DNA of 64,000 nucleotides from Actinomyces faecalis (GCF_013184985.2 NZ_CP063418.1:2480001-2544000); one strand, 5' to 3'. Counted from the stretch's first letter, positions 44,516 to 54,504 are shown. Numbers and translations: made by a program. Notes: a model not told the origin generated them from the sequence alone.

Positions 44516-45715
44516 ATGCGCTTCGGAGTCAACTACACCCCTCGGGTGGGCTGGTTCCACTCCTGGCTGGACCTGGACCCGGCACTCGTCGCCGAGGACA
44601 TGGCCACGATCCGCTCGATCGGGGCCGACCACGTGCGGATCTTCCCGCTGTGGCCGCTGCTCCAGCCCAACCGCACGCTGATCCGTCCCACCGCGGTCGA
44701 CGACGTCATGAGCGTGGTCGACCTGGCCGGGGAGGCTGGGCTGACGGTGACTGTCGACGCCCTCCAGGGCCACCTGTCCTCCTTCGACTTCCTGCCCTCG
44801 TGGGTGAGCACCTGGCACGAGCGCAACCTCTTCACCGACCCCGACGTGGTCAGCGGCGAGGCCGCGCTGGTGCGCACCCTGGCCCGCGAGCTCTCCCCGC
44901 GCCCGCACGCCGAGGGACTGAGCGTCGGCAACGAGTTCATCCAGTTCGCGGCCTCGCGCCACCCCTCCCCCTCCGTCATGACGGCCGCCGACGCGCGCCG
45001 CTGGCTGGAGACGATGCTGGGAGCCGCCCGCCAGGAGTGGGAGGACGGGTGCCTGACCCACTCCTTCGACGACGACCTGTGGTTCGACGACTCCCACCCC
45101 TTCGGCCCCGAGCACGCCGCAAGCCTGGGCGACCTGACCACCGTGCACTCCTGGGTCTTCATGCAGGTGGGCCCGCGCTACGGGGAGGGTCACCCCGCAC
45201 TGGCGCTCTTCGCCCGTTACCTCGTGGAGCTGGCCCGGGCCTGGGGCGCTCCAGGCCGCAAGGTCTGGCTCCAGGAGGTCGGGGCCCCGGTCACCCACGT
45301 CCCGGCCTCGACAGCACCGGACTTCCTGCGTGAGACCATCGCCCACCTCACAGGTCTGGACGGACAGCCGGCAGCCCAGGACCTGACGGCGGTGACGTGG
45401 TGGTGCTCCCATGACGTCTCGCGCGAGCTCGCGGACTTCCCCGAGCTGGAGCACTCGCTCGGCCTCATTGCCTCCGACGGGACGGTCAAGCCTGTGGGCA
45501 AGGCCTTCCGCGACACGGTTCGCGAGGTGCACGAGCACGAGTCGAGGACGACGGCGTCGCCTGCGGCACTGGCTGCCGTCCCACAGGCACCCGTCCTCAC
45601 CCTGCCCACCATCGACCCTGCCCACCGCTCAGTCGCCGGGCCGCGCTCGGAGCTGTTCGACCAGTGGGTCCGTCTGGCAGCCGACGGTCCCGCCCCCTTG
45701 CTTCGGCTTCCCTGA
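44516..45715 (+). CDS. GH5-like beta-mannosidase candidate
   Basis: 399 aa, starting 1 bp after the GH38 stop with GAGGAG upstream. A (beta/alpha)8 barrel with acid/base candidate E140 in VGNEF and nucleophile candidate E254 in WLQEVG, spacing typical of clan GH-A. FGVNYTPRVGWFHSWLDLD recalls the GH5_18 beta-mannosidases of bifidobacteria that act on the Man-beta-GlcNAc core of N-glycans. With the GH38 enzyme next door this would dismantle the N-glycan core. Subfamily is from memory of motifs, not a search. Confidence 0.65.
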   Translation: MRFGVNYTPRVGWFHSWLDLDPALVAEDMATIRSIGADHVRIFPLWPLLQPNRTLIRPTAVDDVMSVVDLAGEAGLTVTVDALQGHLSSFDFLPSWVSTWHERNLFTDPDVVSGEAALVRTLARELSPRPHAEGLSVGNEFIQFAASRHPSPSVMTAADARRWLETMLGAARQEWEDGCLTHSFDDDLWFDDSHPFGPEHAASLGDLTTVHSWVFMQVGPRYGEGHPALALFARYLVELARAWGAPGRKVWLQEVGAPVTHVPASTAPDFLRETIAHLTGLDGQPAAQDLTAVTWWCSHDVSRELADFPELEHSLGLIASDGTVKPVGKAFRDTVREVHEHESRTTASPAALAAVPQAPVLTLPTIDPAHRSVAGPRSELFDQWVRLAADGPAPLLRLP

Positions 45716-45722
45716 GGCCGAA

Positions 45723-45752
45723 CGGCCCAGGACTGTGACCGGTCCTGGGCCG
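45723..45752 (+). terminator. hairpin after the GH5-like gene
   Basis: 11-bp perfect arms, 8-nt loop, 7 bp past the stop codon; no T tract. Separates the enzyme genes from the transporter genes. Confidence 0.6.
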
Positions 45753-45810
45753 CAAGCCCGGTGCTCCGCTTCTCACATCACGACCGGATAGCATCTGGCC
45801 TCTCGTGACT

Positions 45811-45831
45811 AAACCGATGTAGTATCGGTTT
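45811..45831. promoter_or_regulatory. operator-like palindrome before the binding-protein gene
   Basis: AAACCGAT and ATCGGTTT, perfect 8-bp arms 5 bp apart, 44 bp before the start of the transporter operon. Its sequence differs from the operator at 41215, so it may be read by a different regulator. Confidence 0.55.
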
Positions 45832-45874
45832 TGTCATCCAACCAATACTCACCACTTCAACGATGAAGGGACAC

Positions 45875-47170
45875 ATGATGATCCTCTCCCGCCGCTCCGC
45901 ACTGGTCGGCCTGTCAGTCGCCACGGCCGCCACCCTGGCAGCCTGCACCGGGTCCAACGGTTCCACCTCCTCATCGGGCTCTGGCGCCTCGGCAGGCTCC
46001 GGCACGCTCTCCGGCGAGATCACCTTCCAGACCTGGTCACTGAAGAACGAGAAGTTCACCCCCTACTTCGAGGACCTCATCAAGGACTTCGAGGAGCAGA
46101 ACCCTGGCACCACCATCAAGTGGATCGACCAGCCCGGCGAGGGCTACGAGGAGAAGGTCCTCCAGCAGGTCAACTCCGAGGAGCTCCCGGACGTCGTCAA
46201 CCTGCCTGAGGGATTTGCCTACAAGCTGGCCAAGGTGTCCCAGCTCGTTGATCTCAGGTCTGCCGACAAGGCCCTGCTGGACAGCTACGTCCAGGGCGCC
46301 GTTGAGGCCTACACCTATGAGGACGTCGAGGGCGGCACCTTCGGCTACCCGTGGTACCTGGGCACGGACGTGTGCTGGTGGAACACCGAGATGCTGGCCA
46401 AGGCCGGTCTGGATGCCGCCAACGCTCCTACGGACCTGGACGCCTACCTGGAGTGGTGCAAGACCGCCGCCGCCCAGCAGGTCTACCTGGCTTCCTCCAT
46501 GCCGACCGTCACCGACATCAAGGACTACGGGGTCGAGGTCTTTGACGGTGAGAAATTCATCTTCAACACGGACAAGGCGGCCGAGCTGCTGGACAAGTAC
46601 GTCGAGATCTACAAGGCCGGCGCCATGCCCGCCGAGGCACTTAACGACAACTACACCGGCAACGCCACGATGTTCACCCAGGGGAAGGTCGGCTTCACCA
46701 CGGCCACCGGCTCCTTCGTCAACCAGATGACCAACGACTCGCCCAACCTGCTGGACAAGGTCGCGGTCTCCTCACGCTTCACCGTCGCCCCGCTGTACAT
46801 CCAGGGCCTGTCGGTCTCGGCAACCTCGAAGAACCCTGACCTGGCCCTGGCCTTCGCCCAGTTCGCCACGAACAACGCCAACCAGGTCGAGTTCGTCAAG
46901 CTGGCTCAGGGCTTCATGCCTGGCACGGTCGAGGGCAACGAGAACCCCGACTCCTTCACCGGGGACGTGGACTCCGACCTCATGAAGGACGCCATCGCCC
47001 TGGCCGCCGCCGCCATGCCCAAGGCCGAGCTTGTCAAGCCGATCTCCTACAGCGACGACATGCAGTCCTACGTCCAGCAGCAGTTCGCCCTGGCTCTCAA
47101 GGGTGACATCTCCTCCAAGGAGGCCCTGGACGCTGCCGTGGCCTACTGCAACGACAACCTGAGCGACTGA
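45875..47170 (+). CDS. ABC transporter sugar-binding lipoprotein
   Basis: 431 aa from the ATG at 45875 (AAGGG five bases before); an ATG at 45863 is the alternative. Signal peptide ending LAAC, lipobox cysteine then a Ser/Gly-rich linker. Family 1 solute-binding fold (GEITFQTWS, SVSATSKNPDLALAF). Delivers sugar to the permeases downstream. Linked to mannosidases, so manno-oligosaccharides are likely. Confidence 0.88.
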   Translation: MMILSRRSALVGLSVATAATLAACTGSNGSTSSSGSGASAGSGTLSGEITFQTWSLKNEKFTPYFEDLIKDFEEQNPGTTIKWIDQPGEGYEEKVLQQVNSEELPDVVNLPEGFAYKLAKVSQLVDLRSADKALLDSYVQGAVEAYTYEDVEGGTFGYPWYLGTDVCWWNTEMLAKAGLDAANAPTDLDAYLEWCKTAAAQQVYLASSMPTVTDIKDYGVEVFDGEKFIFNTDKAAELLDKYVEIYKAGAMPAEALNDNYTGNATMFTQGKVGFTTATGSFVNQMTNDSPNLLDKVAVSSRFTVAPLYIQGLSVSATSKNPDLALAFAQFATNNANQVEFVKLAQGFMPGTVEGNENPDSFTGDVDSDLMKDAIALAAAAMPKAELVKPISYSDDMQSYVQQQFALALKGDISSKEALDAAVAYCNDNLSD

Positions 47171-47181
47171 CGCCACCCGGT

Positions 47182-47211
47182 CCGAGGGGAGGGCAGGGTC
47201 CCTCCCCTCGG
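47182..47211 (+). terminator. hairpin between binding-protein and permease genes
   Basis: 12-bp perfect arms, 6-nt loop, 11 bp past the stop. Such hairpins often keep binding-protein mRNA above permease mRNA. Confidence 0.55.
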
Positions 47212-47265
47212 CCCCCTGTCGGTGCGCACGAGCGCACACTGAGCCCCACCGACGGACGGAGGAAC

Positions 47266-48363
47266 ATGAAACTGCACCGGCACCTGACCCCCTACCTGCT
47301 GCTGCTTCCCGCAGCGCTGTGGGTCCTGGTCTTCTCCCTGTGGCCGTTCCTCAACACCATCGTCCTGTCCTTCACCAACGCGCGACCGCTGCGTCCGGCG
47401 ACCTTCGTCGCCTTCGACAACTACGCCAAGGTGCTCCACGACCCCCAGGTCGGCTACGCACTGGTCACCTGCCTGGTCTACGTCGTCGCCTGCGTACCAC
47501 TGCTGACCTTCCTGCCCCTGCTGCTGTCCCTGCTCATCTCCAAGTGGATGCCGGGGATGTCCTTCTTCCGTACCGTCTACTACTTCCCGGTCATCGCCTC
47601 GGTGGTCGTGGTCGGCATCATCTGGTCCTGGATGTTCGACTCCCGGGGCGTGATCAACCAGTCCATCGAGTTCCTCGGCGGAACCGGGGTCGACTTCCTG
47701 ACCAACCGCTGGTGGATCCTGGTGTGCTCGATCCTGCTGACCACATGGAAGGGACTGGGCTACTACATGGTCGTCTACCTGGCGGCTCTGGGGAACATTG
47801 GCCGTGACCTCCACGAGGCAGCCGCCCTTGACGGTGCGGGCGCCTGGCGACGCTTCTGGTCCATCACGGTCCCTGGCGTGCGCGGAGCCATGCTGCTCGT
47901 CTCAGCGCTCATCACCACCTCCGCCATGAGGATCTTCTCGGAGATCTACATCCTGACCAACGGCTCTGGCGGTCCCGGTGGCCAGGCCATGAGCCTGGTC
48001 ATGCTGATCCAGCGCAAGGGCTCGGGTCTGGACGGCCAGCTCGGCTACGCCTCGGCGCTGTCGGTCATGCTCTTCTTTCTCACCATCGGCCCGCTGCTGC
48101 TGACCGCCTTCCTCAACAACGGCACCGACATCGCAGCGATGCGCAACGCCGCGCGCCAGCGCAAGGCCCACAAGAAGGCCCTGCGCGCCGCCAAGGCCAA
48201 GGCTCGCGCAGGCGTGGCCGCCCGCAACCAGGTGGCCACCCGCAACCAGGTGGCCGCCCACAACCAGAGCGCCTCTCCGCTCACAGCGACGTCGAGCCTG
48301 CCGGCTGGTACCGCACAGACCTCACCCACCCGCCTCGGCACGGACCCGGAGGCACAGGCATGA
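47266..48363 (+). CDS. ABC sugar permease, MalF/UgpA type
   Basis: 365 aa, six helices, EAA loop HEAAALDGAGAWRRFW. The last 80 residues form a long basic then Ser/Thr-rich tail with the repeated ARNQVATRNQVAAHNQ motif, unusual for this family. Overlaps the next permease by 4 bp. No ATPase gene is present, so a shared MsiK-type ATPase elsewhere is probably used. Confidence 0.88.
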   Translation: MKLHRHLTPYLLLLPAALWVLVFSLWPFLNTIVLSFTNARPLRPATFVAFDNYAKVLHDPQVGYALVTCLVYVVACVPLLTFLPLLLSLLISKWMPGMSFFRTVYYFPVIASVVVVGIIWSWMFDSRGVINQSIEFLGGTGVDFLTNRWWILVCSILLTTWKGLGYYMVVYLAALGNIGRDLHEAAALDGAGAWRRFWSITVPGVRGAMLLVSALITTSAMRIFSEIYILTNGSGGPGGQAMSLVMLIQRKGSGLDGQLGYASALSVMLFFLTIGPLLLTAFLNNGTDIAAMRNAARQRKAHKKALRAAKAKARAGVAARNQVATRNQVAAHNQSASPLTATSSLPAGTAQTSPTRLGTDPEAQA

Positions 48364-49256
48364 CCACCACCACGCTCTCCAAGCCGTACAAGGACCGTTT
48401 CTGGCGCCGCAAGGGCGAGTCCGACTTCCTCAAGCCCACTGCGGGTGGAGCGGTCGTGCGCTACGCCCTGCTCATCCTTATCGCGGTCATCGCGGTCTTC
48501 CCCTTCGTGTGGCAGCTGTCCACCTCGCTCAAGGGCTCGATGGAGGACATCTACGCCTTCCCACCCAACCTCATCCCACGCCACCCCACCCTGGAGCACT
48601 ACGCCACGGTCTCCCACACGATCCCGATCGTGAAGTACGCCTGGCACTCGCTGCTGGTCGGGATCGCCACGGTCATCAGCCAGGTCTTCTTCTGCACCTG
48701 CGCCGGCTACGCCCTGGGAGTGCTCAAGTTCAAGGGCAAGGCCCTCTTCTTCGGCCTGTTCCTGTCCACCCTGCTGCTGCCCGGTGAGGTCACGCTGACC
48801 AGCCAGTACCTCACGGTGAAGTCCCTCGGCTTCGCCAACAGTCTCGTAGGCGTGTTCCTGCCCGGTGCGATCGGCGCGATCAACGTCCTGCTCATCACCA
48901 CCGCCTGCGCGATGATCCCCAAGGACATCATCGAGGCCGCCGAGATCGACGGCGCCACCACCTGGCAGCGCATCCGCCACATCGTGTGGCCCAACATCCG
49001 CGGCATGGTCACGGTCGTCGCCCTGTTCTCCTTCATCGGAGCCTGGGACGACTTCCTGTGGCCCCTGGTGGTCCTGTCCGACCCTGAGAAGTACACCCTG
49101 ACGGTGGGGATGCAGTACCTGCAGTCGAACTTCGGATCGAACCCGCGAGTGGTAGCCGCAGGGACGGTCATCGCTCTCGTCCCCGTCATCATCCTGTTCG
49201 CCCTGGCACAGAAGCAGTTCTTCAAGGGCGTCCAGGAGGGTGGCGTCAAGGGGTGA
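48360..49256 (+). CDS. ABC sugar permease, MalG/UgpE type
   Basis: 298 aa, six helices, EAA loop IEAAEIDGATTWQRIRHIVWP. Pairs with the upstream permease; the start codon overlaps its stop. Last gene of the mannoside import operon. Confidence 0.9.
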   Translation: MTTTTLSKPYKDRFWRRKGESDFLKPTAGGAVVRYALLILIAVIAVFPFVWQLSTSLKGSMEDIYAFPPNLIPRHPTLEHYATVSHTIPIVKYAWHSLLVGIATVISQVFFCTCAGYALGVLKFKGKALFFGLFLSTLLLPGEVTLTSQYLTVKSLGFANSLVGVFLPGAIGAINVLLITTACAMIPKDIIEAAEIDGATTWQRIRHIVWPNIRGMVTVVALFSFIGAWDDFLWPLVVLSDPEKYTLTVGMQYLQSNFGSNPRVVAAGTVIALVPVIILFALAQKQFFKGVQEGGVKG

Positions 49257-49301
49257 CCTCCCGGCCCCCGCGCACCCCTTCGCTTTCGCCATCCCCCATG
49301 C

Positions 49302-49374
49302 GTCGCTTTCGCCTGCGAACAGTCGATCACGCTGCTGACCGGCTGGAAACCGACTGTTCAGGAGCGAAAGCGAC
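49302..49374. repeat. imperfect 24-bp inverted repeat after the permease operon
   Basis: Arms GTCGCTTTCGCCTGCGAACA and onward (49302-49325) and the complement (49351-49374) pair with about three mismatches around a 25-nt loop. CGCTTTCGC also occurs at 49280. Probably the operon terminator, possibly a small repeated element. Confidence 0.55.
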
Positions 49375-49744
49375 CGCGTGAGGGATGAGGGGGCGACCCA
49401 CACCGACCGAGCCCAGGGAGTCCGCCGTTCCGCAGGACCCGGCACCCATCACCCCCCCCCGCAGGACCCCGCGCCGACCACTCCGGCCTCCTCCGGTCAC
49501 CTAGCCAGTAGCACTGCGCCGGAGGCACCCACTGGTGAGGTCACTGCCGCGAGAGAGAAAAACCCGGTCGCCAGGGGGCGAGCCGTCGCCAGACGGTGAG
49601 AGACGTCAGCAACCTTTGTGCTTCTCCACAAAATCATCCCGTCGCGCCGTCATCCCACACACCGCGCACACCCCACCCAATGACGTGACGCCAGTCATAT
49701 AAAAGGATTATTCCATCGGATCTATAAGTATTCTTTGCACTTTC
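49375..49744. other. intergenic region upstream of the arc operon
   Basis: No supported gene. It includes a run of nine or so C near 49450 and turns sharply AT-rich from about 49685, which marks the promoter zone of arcA. Confidence 0.5.
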
Positions 49745-49809
49745 GTACAGACGTACTATTTCTTTGCTCAGAACTCTTGCAATACCAAGTTTTATTAGTA
49801 CGGTTGTAC
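49745..49809. promoter_or_regulatory. paired GTAC-N4-GTAC motifs upstream of arcA
   Basis: CGTACAGACGTACT (motif 49745-49756) and AGTACGGTTGTACC (motif 49798-49809) are two palindromic GTAC-N4-GTAC sites whose centres are 53 bp apart, about five helical turns, in an AT-rich region 60-130 bp before arcA. Candidate operators for arginine or oxygen control. No recognisable ArgR box was found. Confidence 0.4.
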
Positions 49810-49871
49810 CAATCAACGAGGCGAGAACGCCTCCCCACCCTAGGCACAACGCTGTGCTGGAGATGAGACCC

Positions 49872-51095
49872 ATGAAGCTATCCGTCGCGTCAGAGATTGG
49901 TGAGCTTGAGACCGTCATCCTCCATCGCCCCGGTAGGGAGATGGACCGGCTCACCCCAGACAACAAGGACTCCCTGCTCTTCGACGACGTCCTGTGGCTA
50001 GAGCGCGCCCAGCAAGAGCATGACCAGTTCGCGGCCACGCTCAGGAAACGCGGCACCAACGTCCTGTACCTACAGGACCTGCTCACTGACACCCTGCGCG
50101 TACCCGAGGCGCGCGAATTCCTGCTCGACGGTTCCTTGGGGACAGACCTCACCGGTTGCGCCGCCGCCCGCGTCATCCGGGAGTGGGCACAGGATGCTCC
50201 TGCGGAGGTGATCGCGCAGATGCTCATCGCGGGCATCACCAAGGCTGAGCTCCTCGAGCAGGTCACCCGCGTCCCCTCCCTCGTCCTGTCCTCCTTCGAT
50301 GACGAGGACCTGCTCCTGTCCCCCCTGCCCAACCACCTGTTCACCCGCGACACCTCCAGCTGGATCTACGGCGGCGTCTCGCTCAACACCATGCGGCGCA
50401 GTGCCCGCAGGCGCGAGACCTTGAACTACCAGGCCATCTACACCTGGCACCCCCTGTTCACCGCCTCAGACTTCCCCTGGTGGAACAACGATGTCCAGGG
50501 GCGGGACATGAGCATCGAGGGCGGGGACATCCAGGTCATCGGCAACGACTCGGTGATGATCGGCGTCTCTGAGCGCACAACCCCCCAGGGCGTGGAACAC
50601 CTGGCCGCCAGCCTGTTCGCAGGGGGTGTACGCGAGGTCGTGGCTGTGAGAATGCACAAGAGCCGGGCCCAGATGCACCTGGACACCATCATGACGATGG
50701 TCGACCGAGCGACCTTCACGAAGTACGCGGGGGCAGGGATGCTCCCCACCCTGACCCTGCGTCCCGGAGACGGGCCACAGGACATCGTCGTCACCGAGAA
50801 CGCCCCGGAGCAGATGCACGACGTCATCGCGCAGGCACTGGGAGTCGATGAGATCACCGTGCTCACCACGCCGCAGGACTCCCGATCCGCTGCCCGCGAG
50901 CAGTGGGACGACGGCGCCAACTCCCTCGCGATCGCGCCGGGCACCATCATCACCTACGACCGCAACGTCAACACCAACCGGTACCTGACGAGCAAGGGCA
51001 TCGAGGTCCTGACCATTCCCGGCTCAGAGCTCGGCCGCGGCCGTGGCGGTCCTCACTGCATGAGCTGCCCGGTCCTGCGCAAGCCGGTCGACTGA
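49872..51095 (+). CDS. arcA: arginine deiminase
   Basis: 407 aa from the ATG at 49872 (GGAG nine bases before); an ATG at 49863 is possible. Motifs [20 protein letters not shown], and C-terminal nucleophile C396 in HCMSCP. Converts arginine to citrulline and ammonia. First gene of arcABC. Confidence 0.95.
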   Translation: MKLSVASEIGELETVILHRPGREMDRLTPDNKDSLLFDDVLWLERAQQEHDQFAATLRKRGTNVLYLQDLLTDTLRVPEAREFLLDGSLGTDLTGCAAARVIREWAQDAPAEVIAQMLIAGITKAELLEQVTRVPSLVLSSFDDEDLLLSPLPNHLFTRDTSSWIYGGVSLNTMRRSARRRETLNYQAIYTWHPLFTASDFPWWNNDVQGRDMSIEGGDIQVIGNDSVMIGVSERTTPQGVEHLAASLFAGGVREVVAVRMHKSRAQMHLDTIMTMVDRATFTKYAGAGMLPTLTLRPGDGPQDIVVTENAPEQMHDVIAQALGVDEITVLTTPQDSRSAAREQWDDGANSLAIAPGTIITYDRNVNTNRYLTSKGIEVLTIPGSELGRGRGGPHCMSCPVLRKPVD

Positions 51096-51156
51096 CCTTC
51101 TCCCCCACTGCCTCCAACACCATGACCACATCCACGCTAGACAAAGGAGTCCAGCC

Positions 51157-52164
51157 ATGACCCACCCACTGCAGGGGCGCAGCTTCCTCAAGGAGCTCGA
51201 CCTCACCGCCAAGGAATGGAGCATTCTGCTCAACCTTGCTGCTCAGCTGAAGGCCGACAAGAAGGCCGGCCGTGAGGTCCAGCGCCTGGTTGGTAAGAAC
51301 ATCGCCCTGCTGTTCGAGAAGACCTCCACCCGTACCCGCTGCTCCTTCGAGGTCGCTGCACACGACCAGGGTGCGCACGTGACCTACCTCGATCCCTCGG
51401 GCTCGCAGATGGGCCACAAGGAGTCCGTGGCGGACACCGCCCGCGTACTGGGCCGCATGTTCGACGGCATCGAGTTCCGTGGCAAGCTCCAGGAGCACGT
51501 TGAGCAGCTGGCGGAGCTGTCCGGCGTGCCGGTGTGGAACGGCCTGACCGACGACTGGCACCCCACCCAGGCCCTGGCCGACCAGCTGACCATGATCGAG
51601 CACTCCGACAAGCCACTGACGCAGATCTCCCTGGCCTACCTGGGTGACGCCCGCAATAACGTTGCCAACTCCCTCCTCCTGTCCGGTGCCCTCATGGGCA
51701 TGGACGTCCGCCTGGTCGGCCCCGAGGCCCTCCACCCCGCACCTGAGGTCCTGGCCGAGGCCGAGCGTCTGGCAGCCGATTCCGGGGCACGGATCACCGT
51801 CACCGATGATGTCGCTGCCGGCGTGGCCGGAGTCGACTTCCTCTACACCGATGTGTGGGTCTCCATGGGAGAACCCAAGGAGGTGTGGGACGAGCGGATC
51901 GCCCTGCTACGTCCCTACCAGGTCAACTCCGAGCTTGTCTCCCTCACCGGCAACCCGGACGTGAAGTTCCTCCACTGTCTACCCGCCTTCCACGACCGCC
52001 TGACCAGCGTCGGCGAGGACATCTTCACCAAGACAGGCATGAACGGCCTGGAGGTCACCGACGACGTCTTCGAGACCGAGCGCAATGTCGCCTTCGACCA
52101 GGCCGAGAACCGCATGCACACGATCAAGGCCGTCATGGTCGCCACCCTGGGAAGCTGGGACTGA
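51157..52164 (+). CDS. arcB: ornithine carbamoyltransferase, catabolic
   Basis: 335 aa, ATG after AAAGGAGTCCAGCC. Carbamoyl-phosphate site [13 protein letters not shown], and HCLPAFHD for ornithine. Context makes it the catabolic enzyme that splits citrulline to ornithine and carbamoyl phosphate. Confidence 0.95.
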   Translation: MTHPLQGRSFLKELDLTAKEWSILLNLAAQLKADKKAGREVQRLVGKNIALLFEKTSTRTRCSFEVAAHDQGAHVTYLDPSGSQMGHKESVADTARVLGRMFDGIEFRGKLQEHVEQLAELSGVPVWNGLTDDWHPTQALADQLTMIEHSDKPLTQISLAYLGDARNNVANSLLLSGALMGMDVRLVGPEALHPAPEVLAEAERLAADSGARITVTDDVAAGVAGVDFLYTDVWVSMGEPKEVWDERIALLRPYQVNSELVSLTGNPDVKFLHCLPAFHDRLTSVGEDIFTKTGMNGLEVTDDVFETERNVAFDQAENRMHTIKAVMVATLGSWD

Positions 52165-52166
52165 TC

Positions 52167-53147
52167 ATGCGCATCGTCGTCGCCCTGGGTGGCAACGCCC
52201 TGATGAGGCGCGGGGAGAAGCCTGATGCCCGCAGCCAGATCGCCAACGTCGAGCGCGCCGCCCGTGCCCTGGCACCACTAGCGCAAAAGCATGAGCTCAT
52301 CATCACCCACGGCAATGGCCCCCAGGTCGGCACACTGGCCCTGGAATCTGCCAATGATGAGCGGCTGAGCGAGCCCTATCCCTTCGACACCCTCGGTGCC
52401 GAGACCCAGGGCATGATCGGCTACTGGCTCCTCCAGGCCATGCAGAACGCCCTGCCTGGACGCCACGTCGCCTCCCTCATCAGCCAGACCCTCGTGCTGT
52501 CGGGTGATCCCGCCTTCACCAATCCCACAAAATTCATCGGCGAGGTCTACGACGAGGCCACAGCCAAGGCCCTGGCTGCTGAGAAGGGCTGGGTCGTCAA
52601 GGCCGACGGCGACTACTGGCGTCGCGTGGTCGGCTCGCCCACCCCGCAGCGGGCGATCGAGACTCGCATGGTCCGGGTCCTGCTCCAGGCCGGTGCCATC
52701 GTCATCTGCTCAGGTGGGGGCGGCGTACCCGTGATCCGCAACGCCAAGGGCAAGCTTGAGGGGGTCGAGGCGGTGATCGACAAGGACCTCACGGCTGCGG
52801 TCCTGGCCGAGCACCTGGATGCCGACGCCCTGCTCATCCTCACCGACGTCGACGGCGTGCGCGTGGGATTCGGTGGCCCTGACGAGAAGCGGGTCGACAG
52901 GGCAACTCCTGCGTCCCTGCGCGCGATGAACCTTCCGGCAGGGTCCATGGGACCCAAGGTGGAGGCTGTGTGCCGCTTCGTTGAGCTCACCGGGGACATG
53001 GCGGCCATCGGTCGCCTCCAGGACGCGGCCGAGATCATCGCTGGTCACGCGGGAACCATCATCACCCCCGGTGGTGACTACGGCGGTCCAGATGACATCC
53101 GCCCACCAATGCCAACCCTGTCAAGCCCTGCTCGTACCCGCCTATAG
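52167..53147 (+). CDS. arcC: carbamate kinase
   Basis: 326 aa from the ATG at 52167, 2 bp after the arcB stop. VVALGGNALMRRGE, ITHGNGPQVG, CSGGGGVPV and VIDKDLTAAVLA are family signatures. Makes ATP from carbamoyl phosphate. C-terminal extension of about 15 residues past the usual end. Confidence 0.95.
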   Translation: MRIVVALGGNALMRRGEKPDARSQIANVERAARALAPLAQKHELIITHGNGPQVGTLALESANDERLSEPYPFDTLGAETQGMIGYWLLQAMQNALPGRHVASLISQTLVLSGDPAFTNPTKFIGEVYDEATAKALAAEKGWVVKADGDYWRRVVGSPTPQRAIETRMVRVLLQAGAIVICSGGGGVPVIRNAKGKLEGVEAVIDKDLTAAVLAEHLDADALLILTDVDGVRVGFGGPDEKRVDRATPASLRAMNLPAGSMGPKVEAVCRFVELTGDMAAIGRLQDAAEIIAGHAGTIITPGGDYGGPDDIRPPMPTLSSPARTRL

Positions 53148-53271
53148 CCCCACAGGGCAGCGAGCACGCCAGTGGGGACCGTCTCGCCGCAGGAGGTGAA
53201 AGCCCAAGGTCCTCTGTTCCTCAGTCCTCAGAACGTTCCACCAACCCAAGAATCACAAGGAAGTGATCACC

Positions 53272-54399
53272 ATGACAAAGATCGTCAACTCATGGAACGA
53301 CTTCGACCCGCTCAAGCACGTCATCGTCGGGCGCGCAGAGAACTCTGTCATCCCGCCGGAGGAGCCCGCCACCTCTGAGAAGGTGCCGATCGACTCCGAG
53401 ATGCGCGGCATGTGGGGGCTACGCCCCCTCGAGACGGTCGAGAAGGCTGCTGCCCAGCTCGATTTCCTGGCCAAGACCCTGGAGGAGCACGGCGTCAAGG
53501 TTGACCGTCCCACGCCTCTGCAGTGGAACCAGCACATCCAGACCCCCGACTTCTCCAACGACTCGATGATGACCTGTATGCCGCCGCGCGACATCCTGCT
53601 CACCATCGGCAACGAGATCATGGCTTCCGCCAACTCCTTCCGCTGCCGGTACTTCGAGTACCTGGCCTACTGGCCGCTGATGAAGGAGTACTTCGACAAG
53701 GACCCGGAGTTCAAGTGGACCCAGGCTCCCCGCCCGCGCCTGACCGACGCCTCCTACAAGCACAACTACTACGACGAGAAGATCTCCCTGGAGGAGCGTC
53801 TGGAGCGCACCGCCGCGAAGGACTTCGTCACCACTGAGGTTGAGCCCATGTGGGACGCCGCCGACGTGCTACGCCTGGGCAAGGACCTGTTCATCCAGCA
53901 CGGGCTGACAACCAACCGCACGGCCATGGAGTGGTTCAAGCGCTACTACCCTGACCTGCGCGTGCACGCGGTCAACTTCCCAGGTGACCCCTACCCGATC
54001 CACATCGACGCGACCTTCGTGCCGCTGCGGCCGGGCTTGATTATCAACAACCCGCACCGCCGTCTGCCCGAGGAGCAGCGCAAGATCTTCGAGGCCAACG
54101 ACTGGCAGATCGTCGATGCCGCCAAGCCGGCCCACGACACCCCGCCGCCGCTGTGCTACTCCTCGGTCTGGCTGTCCATGAACTGCCTGGTCCTGGACCA
54201 CAAGACCGTCATCTGCGAGGCCAGCGAGGTCCACCAGATGGAGCAGATGGACAAGCTCGGGATGAACGTCATCCCTGTCCCGTTCCGCGACGCCTACCCC
54301 TTCGGTGGAGCCCTGCACTGCGCCACCGCAGACGTCTACCGTGAGGGCGGCTGCGAGGACTACTTCCCCAACCAGGTCGAGGACCCGACCCTCGTCTGA
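53272..54399 (+). CDS. glycine amidinotransferase-like protein (AGAT/StrB family)
   Basis: 375 aa from the ATG at 53272 (AAGGAA nine bases before). Begins VNSWNDFDPLKHVIVGR, has FPGDPYPIHIDATFVPLRPG with the catalytic-type Asp/His, and nucleophile C350 in GGALHCATAD. This family moves the amidino group of arginine to an amine such as glycine, giving ornithine and a guanidino compound. It is encoded directly after arcABC, where it would compete with ArcA for arginine and share the product ornithine. Acceptor unknown. Confidence 0.82.
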   Translation: MTKIVNSWNDFDPLKHVIVGRAENSVIPPEEPATSEKVPIDSEMRGMWGLRPLETVEKAAAQLDFLAKTLEEHGVKVDRPTPLQWNQHIQTPDFSNDSMMTCMPPRDILLTIGNEIMASANSFRCRYFEYLAYWPLMKEYFDKDPEFKWTQAPRPRLTDASYKHNYYDEKISLEERLERTAAKDFVTTEVEPMWDAADVLRLGKDLFIQHGLTTNRTAMEWFKRYYPDLRVHAVNFPGDPYPIHIDATFVPLRPGLIINNPHRRLPEEQRKIFEANDWQIVDAAKPAHDTPPPLCYSSVWLSMNCLVLDHKTVICEASEVHQMEQMDKLGMNVIPVPFRDAYPFGGALHCATADVYREGGCEDYFPNQVEDPTLV

Positions 54400-54412
54400 C
54401 GGGAACACGACC

Positions 54413-54504
54413 CCGGGCTGTGCGGCGCCTGTACAAGACGCCGCACAGCCCGGCCCCATCTCCCCTGTGGCGGACAGACGCGCCCCGCCGCCACATGGGA
54501 GATG
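54413..54504 (+). terminator. two tandem hairpins after the amidinotransferase gene
   Basis: 15-bp perfect arms at 54413-54453 (11-nt loop), then 17-bp arms with one mismatch at 54457-54504 (14-nt loop). The second ends 31 bp before the transporter start, so they may attenuate the transporter genes. Confidence 0.6.
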
